Shown here in pieces: positions 6,147-8,006 of a stretch of DNA of 8,006 nucleotides. The position numbers and the translations under genes were made by a program. Position 1 is the first letter of the stretch. Every line of letters begins with the position of its first letter. Below the pieces are notes generated by a model. The model was not told the origin of the DNA, made no database searches, and worked only from the letters and a program-made list of their open reading frames with translations. Source of the stretch: Anaerolineales bacterium UBA3071 (GTDB lineage: Bacteria > Chloroflexota > Anaerolineae > UBA3071); contig DFBV01000047.1 in NCBI GenBank assembly GCA_002366755.1, positions 1,396-9,401 of the forward strand, read 5' to 3'.

Positions 6147-7882
6147 CATCAAGCAGAAAGAAAAAGCAGAAGCGGCAATGGCGACAGGTGGATTTGCATC
6201 TGCACACGCCCGCCTCAGCCGATTGGGCGGAGCCAGGGGTGACGTTTTTGGACTGGCTTCAGGCAACTGAGCGGAAAGGATTGGACATCGTCGCCATCAC
6301 CGACCACAACACCGTCGCCGGCGTAGCCCGATTGCGGCAGGAATTGGAGAGGCTATCCTGGTTGGAGAACAGTGGTCGTCTGCAAAACGAGGAGAAAGCC
6401 GCACTGAAGGAGTTCCGGCGCTTGGGAGAGAAGGTATTAGTGCTTCCAGCATTCGAGTTCACAGCCACGTTTGGCTTCCACGTGCTGGGCATCTTCCCGC
6501 CCGAAACCTCGGTGCGCCAGTTGGAGCTGTTGCTGCTGCGACTCAACGTCCCTGCCGATAAGCTAGACGAGGGTTCGACCGAAGTGGGAGCCACGGCTGA
6601 CGTGCTCACCGCCTACCGGCTGATCCATGAGGCAGGGGGACTGGTGATTGCCGCTCACGCCAACTCTACCCACGGCGTGGCTATGCGCAATTTCCCCTTT
6701 GGCGGCCAGACGAAGATCGCCTACACCCAGGATCCGCACCTGCATGGGCTGGAGCTTACGGACCTGGAAAGCACGGGCCGGCGCACGACCGCCCGTTTCT
6801 ACAACGGATCGAAGCCGGAGTATCCCCGCCGCATGCATTGCATCCAAGGCTCCGACGCGCATCGTCTGCGGCGAGACCCCAAGGACAAGGCGCATCTGGG
6901 CATCGGCGATCGCACCACCGAGGTATTGCTGCCGGATGTGAGTTTCGAGGCCCTCAAGGCCATCTTCGAAGGCCACGATTTCACTCTGACGCGCCCCTAC
7001 CGGGCCGCGAAAGCGCCCTTCGATCACGTCTCGGCGGCCCGCGAGCAGGGGTCAAGCATCGTGCAGTCGTTTCACGAGAGCATGAGCCGCAGCGGAGGCC
7101 GGATGCACAAGGTGCTCTGCGACGTGGTGGCCTTCGCCAACACGAAGGGTGGCACGATCTATGTCGGAGTCAGCGCCAGCCGCAAGGGAGTGCCTGCCGG
7201 CATCGCCAACCCTGAAGAAGCGATCGCCAGCCTGCGAGCGGAAATGCCGCGCAAGATCACACCACCGTTGGAAGTGACCATGGACACCCTGCAAAGCCAG
7301 GGGAAACAGGTGCTGCGGCTGGTCGTGCCCGAGGGATCAGACAAGCCGTACATGATAGACGACATCAAGGTCTACGTGCGGCAGGAGGCGGAGACCAACC
7401 TGGCGGTGCGCGATGAGGTCGTCCAACTGATACGGGAGACGCTGGCGCAGACAGAGCCTCCAGCAGAGAAGATGGGTGTGCCGGCCGCCACCCCGCAGCC
7501 AACACCTTGGCAAGAGGGGCGCCCCGTCGAACCGCCCAAAGTCGGCGTCCAGATCGTCGAGACGGTGGAGCGCAAAGGCGTCTTCTACCACACGGTCAAG
7601 GACCTGCGCAACGGCAACATCGTGCGCAACGTGACCCGCGAGTCGGCCCGCAAGCTGTGGCGCTACGCCATCACTCAAATGGAGACCAATCCGGTCGTGG
7701 CCGATAAGGTGAAATGGACGGGTGATGTCGGGCTGTGGCAGAAGCGGAGGCGGGCGCGCAAGACGCGCTATGACTTCGTGCAACGTATGACCAATGGTTC
7801 GCTGGAGGTCTACTACGGCGTGACGGAAGAGGGCATCGAGGGGGTCTGGCAGAGACTCCTAGAGGAAGAGGGGACAGCCTAG
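6143..7882 (+). CDS. PHP-domain metallophosphoesterase fused to an AlbA_2 (Schlafen)-like domain
   Basis: The protein has 579 residues and no signal peptide. The N-terminal PHP domain (about 14-285) has all expected metal ligands: H19-L-H21, D54-H55-N, E105 in PAFEF, H113, H172 in AAHAN, and D238-A-H240 in GSDAH. It should therefore be an active phosphoesterase or nuclease. The middle (about 300-430) matches the AlbA_2 pattern: DVVAFANTKGGTIYVGVS at 327-344, PAG at 351-353, ITPPLEV, QVLRLVVPEGSDKPY, and YVRQEAETNLA. The acidic/Lys triad of Schlafen nucleases is not evident, so this part may bind nucleic acid or a partner. A Pro-rich linker (about 438-466) leads to a C-terminal domain I do not recognise, with a basic run K534-RRRARK540. 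The GTG at 6143 is the most upstream plausible start; GTG 6188 would begin directly at the HLH motif. It stands alone between two repeat elements and ends in tandem TAG stops. A defence role is possible but unproven. Confidence 0.88.
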   Translation: MTSSRKKKQKRQWRQVDLHLHTPASADWAEPGVTFLDWLQATERKGLDIVAITDHNTVAGVARLRQELERLSWLENSGRLQNEEKAALKEFRRLGEKVLVLPAFEFTATFGFHVLGIFPPETSVRQLELLLLRLNVPADKLDEGSTEVGATADVLTAYRLIHEAGGLVIAAHANSTHGVAMRNFPFGGQTKIAYTQDPHLHGLELTDLESTGRRTTARFYNGSKPEYPRRMHCIQGSDAHRLRRDPKDKAHLGIGDRTTEVLLPDVSFEALKAIFEGHDFTLTRPYRAAKAPFDHVSAAREQGSSIVQSFHESMSRSGGRMHKVLCDVVAFANTKGGTIYVGVSASRKGVPAGIANPEEAIASLRAEMPRKITPPLEVTMDTLQSQGKQVLRLVVPEGSDKPYMIDDIKVYVRQEAETNLAVRDEVVQLIRETLAQTEPPAEKMGVPAATPQPTPWQEGRPVEPPKVGVQIVETVERKGVFYHTVKDLRNGNIVRNVTRESARKLWRYAITQMETNPVVADKVKWTGDVGLWQKRRRARKTRYDFVQRMTNGSLEVYYGVTEEGIEGVWQRLLEEEGTA

Positions 7883-7886
7883 TAGT

Positions 7887-7914
7887 CCCTCACGTTGGTT
7901 GTGATGCATGAGGG
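7887..7914 (+). other. Weak hairpin after the PHP gene
   Basis: CCCTCA (7887-7892) can pair with TGAGGG (7909-7914) across a 16-nt loop, starting 4 nt after the stop codon. There is no T-run, so it is at best a weak or factor-dependent transcript end. Confidence 0.3.
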
Positions 7915-7937
7915 TAGCGATTCCATCTCTGTATGGC

Positions 7938-8004
7938 GCACCGGACTCCCGGACTTGTTCGGGGCCATCGTGCTGCACCCCCAACAAGTTGGGGACTCCG
8001 GCAC
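7938..8004. repeat. Inverted pair of 27-nt REP-like hairpin units
   Basis: Unit 1 (7938-7964) and the reverse complement of unit 2 (7978-8004) agree at 21 of 27 positions. Each contains a hairpin with a 7-bp stem and a 2-nt turn: CCCGGAC-TT-GTTCGGG (7948-7963) and CCCCAAC-AA-GTTGGGG (7979-7994). At unit positions 14 and 23 a G-C pair in one copy is a C-G pair in the other, and at 15/22 a G-T is replaced by A-T, so stem pairing is kept. A 13-nt spacer separates the units. This is the typical look of REP/BIME-type palindromic repeats. The window ends here, so further copies may follow. Confidence 0.7.
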
Positions 8005-8006
8005 TC

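Overview
The window looks like chromosomal DNA from a GC-rich bacterium, most likely Chloroflexota (Anaerolineae/Roseiflexus-like). The reasons are the Thr/Pro-rich 'TPTPT' linkers in an exported LCP protein, a pair of conserved hypothetical genes of a kind I associate with that phylum, and a PHP protein with an AlbA_2-like domain. This is an inference from protein character; there is no rRNA or marker gene here to prove it.

Layout. Positions 1-2855 read leftward: a 526-residue multi-domain protein of unknown function (1275-2855, GTG start), a 146-residue Cys-containing protein (769-1209), a strong intrinsic terminator (735-757), and a CinA-family protein cut by the left edge (1-719). Positions 2856-3076 are a divergent control region with two good sigma70-type promoters, TTGTCA-17-TATAAT leftward and TTGCCT-17-TATAAT rightward. 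Positions 3077-5819 are a tight rightward operon of three genes joined by ATGA overlaps: an alkaline-phosphatase/iPGM-superfamily metalloenzyme, a YfbR/HDDC2-like HD-domain phosphohydrolase, and a LytR-CpsA-Psr (LCP) protein with an N-terminal membrane or lipoprotein signal and a Thr/Pro linker.

Positions 5820-6142 are non-coding. They hold a candidate promoter and a 121-bp element bounded by inverted copies of a 'GCCACAGAG...CACAGAGG' motif. Positions 6143-7882 encode a 579-residue protein with an N-terminal PHP metallo-phosphoesterase domain, apparently with all metal ligands, a central AlbA_2 (Schlafen-type)-like domain, and an unrecognised basic C-terminal domain. It is followed by a pair of inverted 27-nt hairpin units (7938-8004) whose sequence differences keep the stem paired, which suggests a REP-like structured repeat.

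How the genes may work together. The three-gene operon joins two probable small-molecule phosphatases with a cell-envelope LCP enzyme; the tight coupling is clear but the shared pathway is not. The most unusual items are the PHP-AlbA_2-like protein lying between two repeat elements, the uncharacterised leftward gene pair, and the terminator placed directly against the cinA ribosome binding site. No CRISPR array, tRNA, rRNA, transposase or phage gene was seen.
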